Shown here in pieces: positions 16,133 to 22,889 of a DNA stretch of 23,182 nt. Both the position numbers and the translations under genes were made by a program. Position 1 is the first letter of the stretch; each line of letters opens with the position of its first letter. The DNA is from Flavobacteriaceae bacterium UBA3179 (GTDB taxonomy: Bacteria > Bacteroidota > Bacteroidia > Flavobacteriales > Flavobacteriaceae), in NCBI GenBank assembly GCA_002364245.1, contig DEXR01000038.1:49514-72695 (forward strand), written 5' to 3'. Under the pieces are notes generated by a model. That model saw nothing but the letters and a program-made list of their open reading frames with translations, was not told the origin of the DNA and made no database searches.

Positions 16133-17200
16133 ATGAATCATTCCATCCAGCCCGGAGTAGCAACCGGACGCGAAGTTCAAAAAATACACCAATACGCTAA
16201 AGAAAAAGGCTTTGCTATGCCTGCAGTAAACGTTGTTGGCTCCAATACCATCAATACTGTTATGGAAACGGCTGCTGCACTAAACTCGCCCGTAATTATA
16301 CAATTTTCAAACGGAGGTGCTTATTTTAATGCAGGTAAAGGACTGAGCAACGAAAACGAAAAAGCCGCTATTTTAGGCGGTGTTGCCGGTGCAAAACACA
16401 TTCATGATTTAGCTGAAGCATACGGCGCTACGGTTATTTTACATACTGATCACGCTGCAAAAAAATTATTACCTTGGATCGACGGTTTGCTGGATGCTGG
16501 AGAGCAATTTTATAAAGAAAAAGGAAAGCCACTGTTCAGCTCGCATATGATTGATCTTTCAGAAGAACCTCTTGAGGAAAATATTGAAATTTCGAAAAAA
16601 TATTTGGAGCGCATGAGCAAAATGGGAATGACGCTCGAAATTGAATTAGGTATTACCGGCGGTGAAGAAGATGGTGTTGACAATACAGATGTAGATTCTT
16701 CAAAACTGTACACGCAGCCTGAGGAAGTAGCCTATGCATACGAAGAACTTATGAAAGTAAGCGATCAATTTACAATTGCTGCTGCCTTCGGAAATGTACA
16801 CGGTGTTTACAAGCCTGGGAATGTGAAATTAACGCCTGTTATTCTGAAAAACTCACAAGAGTATGTTCAGAAAAAATTCAATACTGGCCACAATCCTATC
16901 GACTTTGTTTTTCACGGTGGAAGCGGTTCTACAGTTGAAGAAATAAGAGAAGCAATTGGATACGGTGTTATTAAAATGAACATAGACACCGATTTACAAT
17001 ATGCTTTTAATGAAGGGGTTCGTGACTATGTAACCAAGAACATTGACTATTTAAAAACACAAATAGGAAATCCTGAAGGTGATGAAGTGCCCAATAAAAA
17101 ATATTACGACCCAAGAAAGTGGTTGCGCGAAGGCGAACTGACTTTTAAAAAGCGATTAGAAAAGGCTTTTGAAGACCTTAACAACGTAAACACATTATAA
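16133..17200 (+). CDS. fbaA: Class II fructose-bisphosphate aldolase
   Basis: This 355-residue zinc-dependent aldolase interconverts fructose 1,6-bisphosphate with dihydroxyacetone phosphate and glyceraldehyde 3-phosphate in glycolysis and gluconeogenesis. It belongs to the class IIA (E. coli FbaA) type by length and by motifs. The catalytic Asp106 and zinc ligand His107 are in VILHTDHAAK. His223 in FGNVHGVYKPGN and His261 in FHGGSGS complete the zinc site; Glu171 in LEIELGITGGEEDGVDN corresponds to the second metal site. The phosphate-binding NIDTDLQ (283-289) is also intact. It has its own -7 element and is followed after 18 nt by accD, so fbaA and accD are probably transcribed together up to the terminator at 18091. 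Confidence 0.96.
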   Translation: MNHSIQPGVATGREVQKIHQYAKEKGFAMPAVNVVGSNTINTVMETAAALNSPVIIQFSNGGAYFNAGKGLSNENEKAAILGGVAGAKHIHDLAEAYGATVILHTDHAAKKLLPWIDGLLDAGEQFYKEKGKPLFSSHMIDLSEEPLEENIEISKKYLERMSKMGMTLEIELGITGGEEDGVDNTDVDSSKLYTQPEEVAYAYEELMKVSDQFTIAAAFGNVHGVYKPGNVKLTPVILKNSQEYVQKKFNTGHNPIDFVFHGGSGSTVEEIREAIGYGVIKMNIDTDLQYAFNEGVRDYVTKNIDYLKTQIGNPEGDEVPNKKYYDPRKWLREGELTFKKRLEKAFEDLNNVNTL

Positions 17201-17218
17201 CCTTAAAACTCCTCAACT

Positions 17219-18085
17219 ATGTCTTGGTTTAAAAGAACTAAAAAAGGAATTCAAACCCCTACCGAAGAGAAAAAAGACGTCCCAAAAGGATTATGGTATA
17301 AGTCTCCTACAGGAAAAATTGTTGATTCTGAAGAGCTTGAACAAAACTTTTACGTAAGCCCTGAAGATGGCTACCACGTTAGGATAGGAAGCAATGAATA
17401 TTTTGAATTGCTTTTTGACAACAATAAGTACAAAGAGCTGGATAAAAATTTAACTTCTAAAGATCCTTTAAAGTTTGAGGACAAGAAAAAATATCCAGAT
17501 CGTTTAAAAGATGCCCAAAAGAAAACCGGTCTTAAGGATGCAGCTCGTACGGCTGTAGGAAAATCTATGGGTAAAGATTTAGTGGTTGCCTGTATGGATT
17601 TTAGTTTTATTGGCGGTTCTATGGGGAGCGTAGTGGGCGAAAAAATTGCCCGAGCAGCAGATTATTCGCTAAAAAAGAAAATCCCACTTATGATTATTTC
17701 AAAAAGTGGTGGTGCCCGTATGATGGAAGCCGTCCTTTCTTTAATGCAGTTGGCAAAAACAAGTGCTAAATTAGCACAATTGTCAGATGCCGGTATTCCA
17801 TATATTTCTTTATGTACTGATCCTACTACAGGAGGGACAACCGCTTCCTTTGCTATGTTGGGAGATATAAATATTAGCGAACCAGGAGCCTTAATTGGTT
17901 TTGCCGGGCCACGAGTAGTAAGAGATACTACAGGCCAAGAACTACCTGACGGGTTTCAAACCGCAGAGTTTTTAAAAGAACATGGCTTTTTAGATTTTAT
18001 CACGCATCGTAAGGATTTAAAAACTCGTGTAAATCAATATTTAGATTTAGTTCTAAATAGACCTATGCGAGAAAAAACAGCATAA
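17219..18085 (+). CDS. accD: Acetyl-CoA carboxylase carboxyltransferase subunit beta, lacking the zinc finger cysteines
   Basis: The 288-residue protein is the beta subunit of the carboxyltransferase that, with AccA, moves CO2 from biotin-AccB to acetyl-CoA to give malonyl-CoA for fatty acid synthesis. The crotonase-fold core is well conserved: [75 protein letters not shown]. The N-terminal zinc ribbon region is recognisable ([12 protein letters not shown]...[14 protein letters not shown]), but all four metal-binding cysteines of the E. coli protein are replaced, as seen from the parallel text: C27 to S29, C30 to G32, C46 to S47 and C49 to D50. No cysteine occurs in the first 100 residues, so this subunit cannot hold the usual structural Zn2+. 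The rest is full length, so it is not a broken gene. Confidence 0.95.
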   Translation: MSWFKRTKKGIQTPTEEKKDVPKGLWYKSPTGKIVDSEELEQNFYVSPEDGYHVRIGSNEYFELLFDNNKYKELDKNLTSKDPLKFEDKKKYPDRLKDAQKKTGLKDAARTAVGKSMGKDLVVACMDFSFIGGSMGSVVGEKIARAADYSLKKKIPLMIISKSGGARMMEAVLSLMQLAKTSAKLAQLSDAGIPYISLCTDPTTGGTTASFAMLGDINISEPGALIGFAGPRVVRDTTGQELPDGFQTAEFLKEHGFLDFITHRKDLKTRVNQYLDLVLNRPMREKTA

Positions 18086-18118
18086 AAAAAAGCAGCCAAA
18101 TTTGGCTGCTTTTTTTTT
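18084..18118. terminator. Bidirectional terminator between accD and the lipoprotein gene
   Basis: AGCAGCCAAATTTGGCTGCT (18091-18110) is a perfect 20-bp palindrome flanked by A-run (18084-18090) and T-run (18111-18118). It can act on both strands and sits between the converging accD (+) and lipoprotein gene (-). Confidence 0.93.
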
Positions 18119-18137
18119 ATTATCATAATATGATGTG

Positions 18138-18971
18138 TTAAGCTCCAACAGGAAACTCTTGACCATTTATTGTTATTGTGGCTTGTGCATCGCACTCACC
18201 CTCTCCAAAATCGATAGTTGCGGTAATATTTTGTTGTTCTATGGCAAGAACTCCGCTTACCAACCACAAACAAGACATTTTTTTAACCAATTGTTCGGTA
18301 ACTTCTCCAGAACGTTCAAAACCATTACTCAATGTAGTGTTCCAGTTTCCAGTAATGTGGTATATATTATCGGCCCAATTTCCACTTCCTACACCTTCAA
18401 CCCACTCTACTACCCTAGTGCCAATTCGAGTAGCCAATACATCTGTTTCCGAAAAGCTAACCGTTATAGATTCGTTTACTGTCGACTCTGGATTACCATT
18501 TTCATTTTCTAGTTTACGAACTATTTCACCTTCACCTTCTACTCCGTTTCCATTATAAAAGTAATTTTCAAAAGTATACGTTATAGTTCGCGAACCGTTT
18601 TCAAAAGGGCCGTATTCCATTATAATTTTTCCAGAAACAATCGCTCCATTAAATAGTTGGCATTCCTCTCCAAAATCCAGGGTTATCGTACCGCCATTAC
18701 CATTAGGCTCTAACGTGATAATTGTACAATCTGGGAATAAAGATTCTACAGTATTTCCTCTATTTTCGCCATTTACTTCTACATAGCCGTTTTCCATTAC
18801 GCTTAAACTTCCTTCTACTATGTTATCAGTTTTGGTTGCCAATGCTGTATTCTCAACGGAGTAGTTCGCTTCGGTTTCCTCTATTGTATCATTGTCGTCA
18901 GAACAAGCTACAAAGAGAAGCCCAACTACTAAAAGCGCAAATAGTTTGATTTTAATTACGTTTGTTTTCAT
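18138..18971 (-). CDS. Secreted lipoprotein of unknown function with duplicated cysteine unit
   Basis: The 277-residue product starts with a type II signal peptide ending in the lipobox LFVAC (Cys23). The residues after the lipid site, SDDND, fit the acidic Bacteroidota lipoprotein export signal, so exposure on the cell surface is likely. I do not recognise a named domain. The mature part is acidic, rich in Gly, Asn, Thr and Glu, and looks all-beta. Two segments resemble each other: C82-x(14)-TITLDFGEEC104 and C234-x(17)-TATIDFGEGEC260. Each places two cysteines around a TxDFGE strand, which suggests an internal duplication with one disulfide per unit. The gene is transcribed alone, with its 3' end facing accD across a bidirectional terminator. 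The 166 bp upstream of its start contain an rpsO remnant. Confidence 0.8.
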   Translation of the reverse strand: MKTNVIKIKLFALLVVGLLFVACSDDNDTIEETEANYSVENTALATKTDNIVEGSLSVMENGYVEVNGENRGNTVESLFPDCTIITLEPNGNGGTITLDFGEECQLFNGAIVSGKIIMEYGPFENGSRTITYTFENYFYNGNGVEGEGEIVRKLENENGNPESTVNESITVSFSETDVLATRIGTRVVEWVEGVGSGNWADNIYHITGNWNTTLSNGFERSGEVTEQLVKKMSCLWLVSGVLAIEQQNITATIDFGEGECDAQATITINGQEFPVGA

Positions 18972-19028
18972 ATTGTTTCTTTTAGGTTTGTTAATTCTAT
19001 AACGTTAAAAGTCTTTATTTAATATATT

Positions 19029-19088
19029 ATGAAAAGGGTTATTTTAAGACACCTTACTATTGTTAAAGAATTAGTCTTAAGTAAGTAA
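19029..19088 (+). pseudogene. Remnant of a duplicated rpsO 3' end
   Basis: These 60 bases read MKRVILRHLTIVKELVLSK-stop, which aligns without gaps to residues 71-89 of the intact S15 gene at 22426-22695 (MKKDILRYRAIVKELGLRK-stop). By hand count 49 of 60 bases and 12 of 19 residues are identical. Of the eight differing codons, seven change the amino acid, as expected for a decaying copy rather than a working gene. Weaker similarity continues upstream in the same frame (F-I-stop-Y-I before the Met, against L-L-D-Y-L in S15), where an in-frame stop replaces the Asp codon. The 5' three quarters of the gene are missing. A near-identical copy of the rpsO terminator follows at 19095-19122. The remnant lies between the lipoprotein gene and the HMA gene, both on the other strand. 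Confidence 0.8.
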
Positions 19089-19094
19089 AAATGT

Positions 19095-19122
19095 AAAGGG
19101 GCTTTTTTCAGCCCCTTTTTTT
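19095..19122. terminator. Terminator hairpin, copy of the rpsO terminator
   Basis: AAAGGGGC (19095-19102) pairs with GCCCCTTT (19111-19118) and is followed on the plus strand by a T-run. It differs from the terminator behind the intact rpsO (22704-22728) by one extra C in the loop and one more A in the stem. No plus-strand gene now needs it. It may serve the HMA gene, whose minus-strand 3' end is 16 nt away, though the T-run on that strand is interrupted (TTTACATTTTT). Confidence 0.8.
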
Positions 19123-19137
19123 ATTTCTTATACCAAT

Positions 19138-19509
19138 CTATTGACCATTATCACTTTCTCCTGTGTGGTCATCTTTTATAGCTTCATCTCTATATTTACA
19201 ACAAGGGTGAACACTATTGTAAGCTTCATCCGTAGCTTTTAAATCTTCTACGTCGTGCCCTACTGCTAAGATATTCTCTTTAATAGCATCTAAATTGGTT
19301 TTCTTTTCGTTATAAATTAGTTGAAGCTCATGAGTTTGCACGTCCCAAATTGCACTTTTTACACCTTTGGTTTTTATACTTGCTTTCTCTATTCTTTCTT
19401 TACACATACCACAAACGCCATCAACCTCTAAAGAAGTCCTTGCGTTTTTATTCTGTGCAAAAGTTACTGTTGTGATTAGCAAAATGAATATACTTATTGC
19501 TTTTTTCAT
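19138..19509 (-). CDS. Secreted heavy-metal-associated (HMA) domain protein
   Basis: The 123-residue protein has a signal peptide (MKKAISIFILLITTVTFAQ) and one ferredoxin-like HMA domain (about 25-90) with the metal-binding loop GVCGMCKERIE (Cys33, Cys36). HMA domains of this kind bind Cu+, Zn2+ or Hg2+ through the CxxC pair, so this is a MerP-like periplasmic metal carrier. After the domain comes a second possible metal site HPCCKYRD (101-108) and a His/Asp-rich tail, an addition not found in plain MerP. It is the last gene of a three-gene minus-strand operon, 23 nt after the TonB receptor, which suggests that it handles the same metal brought in or sensed by that receptor. The metal identity is not determined by the sequence. 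Confidence 0.88.
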   Translation of the reverse strand: MKKAISIFILLITTVTFAQNKNARTSLEVDGVCGMCKERIEKASIKTKGVKSAIWDVQTHELQLIYNEKKTNLDAIKENILAVGHDVEDLKATDEAYNSVHPCCKYRDEAIKDDHTGESDNGQ

Positions 19510-19532
19510 CTTTTATTATTTTTTATAAATTA

Positions 19533-21772
19533 TTATTTAATACTAAATCTTAAACCTGCATAATATAGGCTTCCAAAAATTGGACCATATACAAATGTAC
19601 TGTCAAAGTTTGGACCAAAAGGATTGTCAGCCCCTAAAATAGGGCTGTTCTGTCTTACATTGGTTATATTCTCACCTCCTATATATATTTCAAATTTTGG
19701 TGAAAATACTTTGGTTACTTGCGCGTTCACCGTATTTACGTTGGGTGAAAAATTTGGCAATTGAAACTCTATCGGATTGTTTTGTGTAGAAGGAAACCGT
19801 TGTTTACCTAACCAATTGTAGGTAACATCAAATTTCCATTTACTATTGTTTTTAACAGGTGTTTCGTAAGATGCATTTGCAAAAAAACGATGTTGTGCCG
19901 TTAAAGGTTTAATTTTTTTACCCGTTTGATACTTCGTTTTTATATCGTAATACTTATAAGCTAGGCGCGTATTAAAACCTGTAAATGGGTTATAATTAAA
20001 TTCGGTTTGAAAACTGTTTGCAAAACTTTCATTTTCTAAATTGTAAAAACTAATTTCTTGAGAGTTTTCCCAATCTACCACTACTTGATTTTGAAAATCA
20101 GTTCTATAAAAATCAAACGTTATATCTGCTTTCTTTCCAAATAGATTAAACCCTTGAAGATAGGACACGCCATAGTTCCAAGCAATTTCTGGATCCAAAC
20201 CATATATATTTCCTTCAGCAGAAGAATTGATAATAATATTTCTGGAAGTAGCGAAAAGGTTTTGGTTTTCTGCAAATATGTTTGCTGAGCGTTTCCCCCT
20301 TCCTATAGAGGCTCTAAAGGCAGATTTTTCCCAAGGTGTATATTTTGCATGTATTCTTGGTGTTATAAAAACCCCTAACCTATTATGGTTATCAACACGC
20401 AAGCCTGCAGTAACATTAATATCCTCTAAATCATCAAAGTTATATTCAAAAAAGGCGCCTATTGAATTATCTATGCGATTAAAAGAAGTGGTTTCCACCA
20501 ACTCATCATACTTATCATAAGTAAAACTGACTCCAGTTTTAATTTTACGTCGCGAATCACTAATAATTGAATTATAAGTGAAATTTGAATAGATGCTGCT
20601 GTGTTCAATATTATAGGTTCGTAAACCAAAATAAGAGTTCTGTTGATGGTTGCTTATCGCAAATTGCAAACCGGCACTTCGCCAAGGTAGTTCTGGATTT
20701 ACATACCCAAATTTACCCGAAAAGTCGTACCGTTCGGTTTCAATTTCGCTTCCCCAAGCATTGTTGGTTAGCTTATCGGTATCTGGATCAAAATCCAACT
20801 CTCCAGTTTGCTTTTCATCATTAAGATATCTCACATTTAAGAAACCTACAAAACCATTTTCGGTATCGGTATATTGCCAGCGGTTCATTACATTAACCTG
20901 ATTGTATAGGGGCATATCTAAAAAGTTATCATGATTTACATCATGTTTTTCTTGATGTGTGTTCCCGTGCAAATAAACACCTGTACTCCACCTATCACTT
21001 ACTTTGGTGTTATAATGTGTATTTAACTCGAATCGCTGACTGCTAGCTCCATATAGATTAACAAAGAGCTTATCATCTTTTGTAGGCTTTTGTAGTTCTG
21101 CGTTAATTTGTCCCGCAATACTTTCATAACCATTTACAACACTTCCAGCGCCTTTGGTTATTTGTATGCTTTCCACCCAAGTACCTGGCGTAAACGTTAA
21201 TCCATAAGCTTGCGCCGCTCCTCTTACCGTAGGAATATTTTCCATAGCAATAAGGATGTATGGACTTGTTAAGCCCAGCATTTTTATCTGTCTGGTTCCA
21301 GAAAAATAGCATCGGCAAAATTTACGTCAATAGAAGGATTGGTTTCAAAGCTTTCAGCTAAGTTACAACAGGCTGCTTTAAGTAATTCGTCACTACTTAC
21401 ATTAATTACATTTTGAGCTTCTATGTAAGACCTTGAAGTTGCTTTTTTTCTGGCAACTAGTTTTACTTCGTCTAAACTACTCTTGGGACTTAAAGTTGCT
21501 TTCAATTTTTTTGTGGGATTTACCACATCTAAAGTATCTGAAGTAAACCCTACATAACTCACTATAAGTTTTTTGTACGATTTTTTATATGGGATTGAAA
21601 ATTTTCCGTCAAAATCGGTTACTACCCCCACTTCTGTATCGAGCCAATATACATTAGCCCCTAAAAGTGGTTTATTTGTTTCCCCCTCATAAACAACACC
21701 TTCTACTTGATTTTGAGAAAATGTAAGTATAGGGAGGAAAGATATAACTAAAGTTATTATTATATTTTTCAT
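19533..21772 (-). pseudogene. TonB-dependent outer membrane receptor with CC plug motif, split by a frameshift
   Basis: Two adjacent frames together make one receptor of about 745 residues. The first (21772-21284) has a signal peptide, a carboxypeptidase-like regulatory beta-sandwich (VEGVVYEGETNKPLLGANVYW...GKFSI, about 23-93) and the start of the plug with LLKAACCNLAESFETNPSIDVNFADA (130-155), then runs into a stop after seven frame-shifted residues. The second frame continues the plug exactly where expected: FSGTRQIKMLGLTSPYILIAMENIP, then GAGSVVNGYESIAGQIN and a full beta barrel ending GLRFSIK at 19533. The N-terminus of the second piece at the ATG 21281 is only the first in-frame Met. 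Receptors with the AACCNL plug accompany HMA and HYC_CC_PP proteins in Bacteroidota, and this one is flanked by both, so metal uptake or binding is likely. Everything else is intact, so the break is recent, a sequencing error, or bypassed. Confidence 0.88.
21302..21306 (-). other. Frameshift site in the TonB receptor gene
   Basis: On the coding strand, codons GCT ATT TTT CTG of the first frame contain a run of five T. Adding one T gives A-I-F-S-G-T-R-Q-I-K; removing two gives A-I-S-G-T-R-Q-I-K, closer to the usual family text ADA-x-(T/S)-GT(K/R)QI. Either change restores one continuous receptor frame. Confidence 0.85.
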
Positions 21773-21783
21773 TATTTAATTTA

Positions 21784-21867
21784 TAAATTTTATGGATAGG
21801 CTTCTAGAAGATAGCTTCTCAAGTCTTTGAAAAAGAAAAGAGAACTATCTTGATTTCATAAAATTTA
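21784..21867 (-). repeat. Nested inverted repeats in the intercistronic gap of the metal operon
   Basis: TAAATTTTATG (21784-21794) and CATAAAATTTA (21857-21867) are perfect 11-bp inverted repeats. Inside them GATAGCTTCTC (21810-21820) pairs with GAGAACTATC (21840-21849) with a single bulge. In the minus-strand transcript this would form a long two-part stem just upstream of the TonB receptor start, between it and the HYC_CC_PP gene. Confidence 0.6.
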
Positions 21868-21871
21868 AAAA

Positions 21872-22291
21872 TCAAATTAAAAAGTCTTGATGGAAAACTT
21901 GAAAGTCACGCACCAAAATAGGTGGAATGTAATGTCTATGAGGAACAACCTGTCTTGACGAGCTTTCAAAAATGTAGGAATACGATTCTGTAAAGGCTAA
22001 TAAAAATAATTGCTGATGATAATCTAAATCATCAAATTTTTTATGAATGATCACTTCTTGCCCCTCTACTTTGTCTATTACATCATCACAACAATCGGGT
22101 TGTGTAACGATGGTTTCTTTAGAAGAATTAGAACAAGGTTCATTAGAGCATTTTTCTACTTGGGTAAAAACAGCCGAATCAATAAGGAATCCACTACAAA
22201 AATGTTTTTTTATAGTAAAAGAACTAGTTGACAATAAAATTAATACTGCCAATAGAAAAGAAAAAAAACTATGTAGAAATTTTAGTTTCAC
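21872..22291 (-). CDS. HYC_CC_PP-type small Cys/His protein
   Basis: The 139-residue protein has an N-terminal hydrophobic segment (6-25, signal peptide or anchor). The motifs from which the HYC_CC_PP group takes its name follow: HFC (30-32, with Phe in place of Tyr), a double Cys in QPDCCDD (67-68), and a double Pro in HRHYIPPILVRDFQVFHQ (118-135). Further Cys48 and Cys53 add to a possible metal site, and the His-rich end (H118, H120, H134) could also bind metal. The molecular function is unknown; such proteins are typically encoded beside TonB receptors of the type found downstream, as here. The start is GTG at 22291. A -7 element (22296-22303) sits 4 nt upstream of it, so the transcript would be leaderless. 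It is the first gene of the operon. Confidence 0.82.
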   Translation of the reverse strand: MKLKFLHSFFSFLLAVLILLSTSSFTIKKHFCSGFLIDSAVFTQVEKCSNEPCSNSSKETIVTQPDCCDDVIDKVEGQEVIIHKKFDDLDYHQQLFLLAFTESYSYIFESSSRQVVPHRHYIPPILVRDFQVFHQDFLI

Positions 22292-22295
22292 GATG

Positions 22296-22328
22296 CAAAT
22301 TTACTAAATTTCAGCTATTAAAAAACAA
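22296..22328 (-). promoter_or_regulatory. Promoter of the metal operon
   Basis: The minus strand reads TTG (22328-22326), a 22-nt spacer, then TAAATTTG (22303-22296), a complete match to the Bacteroidota consensus. The predicted start of transcription falls on or next to the GTG start codon at 22291, so no leader and no room for a ribosome binding site are left. Confidence 0.65.
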
Positions 22329-22361
22329 TAGCATTAAAGGCTTATTTATTATTTTTTAGCT

Positions 22362-22369
22362 TATCTTTG
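22362..22369 (+). promoter_or_regulatory. -7 promoter element of rpsO
   Basis: TATCTTTG followed by C is an exact TAnnTTTG match, 56 nt before the rpsO ATG, leaving a leader of about 50 nt. It is back to back with the promoter of the metal operon, 58 bp apart. Confidence 0.6.
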
Positions 22370-22425
22370 CCGCTTGATTACCAAAATGGTATTCAGTACA
22401 TAAAAATCATTTTAATAATATTGGC

Positions 22426-22695
22426 ATGTATTTAACTGCAGAAGAGAAACAAAAATTATTCAAAAAACACGGAAAGTCTGAAAAAGACACCGGTTCTACC
22501 GAAGGGCAAATCGCTTTGTTTACACAGCGTATTGAGCATCTTTCAAAACACCTTAAAACTAACCAGAAAGATTTCAACACAGAAAGATCTTTGGTAAAGT
22601 TGGTAGGTAAGCGTAGATCGCTTCTTGATTATCTAATGAAAAAAGATATTCTAAGATACCGTGCAATTGTTAAAGAATTAGGATTACGTAAGTAA
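22426..22695 (+). CDS. rpsO: 30S ribosomal protein S15
   Basis: The 89-residue protein is full-length S15, a primary binder of the central domain of 16S rRNA. It begins MYLTAEEKQKLFKKHGKSEKDTGSTEGQIALFTQRIEHLSKHLK and has the characteristic C-terminal RNA-binding part LVGKRRSLLDYLMKKDILRYRAIVKELGLRK. The gene is followed by its own terminator and then by pnp, the order usual in bacteria. S15 represses its own translation in several bacteria through the mRNA leader; the 50-nt leader here is too short and AT-rich for me to recognise such a fold. A decayed copy of its last 19 codons lies at 19029-19088. Confidence 0.98.
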   Translation: MYLTAEEKQKLFKKHGKSEKDTGSTEGQIALFTQRIEHLSKHLKTNQKDFNTERSLVKLVGKRRSLLDYLMKKDILRYRAIVKELGLRK

Positions 22696-22703
22696 TTATT
22701 TTT

Positions 22704-22728
22704 AAGGGGCTTTTTTAGCCCCTTTTTT
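22704..22728 (+). terminator. Terminator of rpsO
   Basis: AAGGGGCT (22704-22711) pairs with AGCCCCTT (22717-22724) around a loop of five T, followed by a T-run to 22728. It begins 8 nt after the rpsO stop and separates rpsO from pnp, so pnp needs its own promoter or read-through. Confidence 0.9.
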
Positions 22729-22806
22729 GATTTTTTCTATTAAAAATAGAAAAACATAGAAAAGCTACCCTTAGGTTTTTCATTGGTCACCACAACAACA
22801 CAACTT

Positions 22807-22873
22807 TTGTCCGACAACCGGACAACGACCAATTTTAACTGTGCATATTCTTCCGATACATTTCGGGGTGCAC
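22807..22873 (+). promoter_or_regulatory. Two hairpins in the pnp leader
   Basis: TTGTCCG (22807-22813) and CGGACAA (22819-22825) form a perfect 7-bp stem with loop ACAAC. A second structure pairs GTGCA (22841-22845) with TGCAC (22869-22873), enclosing TTCCGA/TCGGGG (22851-22856 with 22863-22868, including two G-U pairs). It ends 4 nt before the first ATG of pnp. This could be an autoregulatory leader; no function is shown by the sequence itself. Confidence 0.5.
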
Positions 22874-22889
22874 AACAATGAAAAACAAT

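Noticed and set aside
19029..19088. A functional 19-residue small protein gene
   Set aside because: Its frame and end coincide with rpsO and most differences change the residue; no promoter or start signal of its own is seen.
21295..21315. Programmed -1 ribosomal frameshift in the TonB receptor
   Set aside because: The shift direction fits, but there is no classical slippery heptamer and receptors of this family are normally encoded in one frame. Kept only as a minor alternative.
19029..22728. Integrative element inserted at the 3' end of rpsO
   Set aside because: The truncated copy lies upstream of the intact gene, the wrong side for integration into an rpsO 3' end, and no integrase or other mobility gene is present between the copies.
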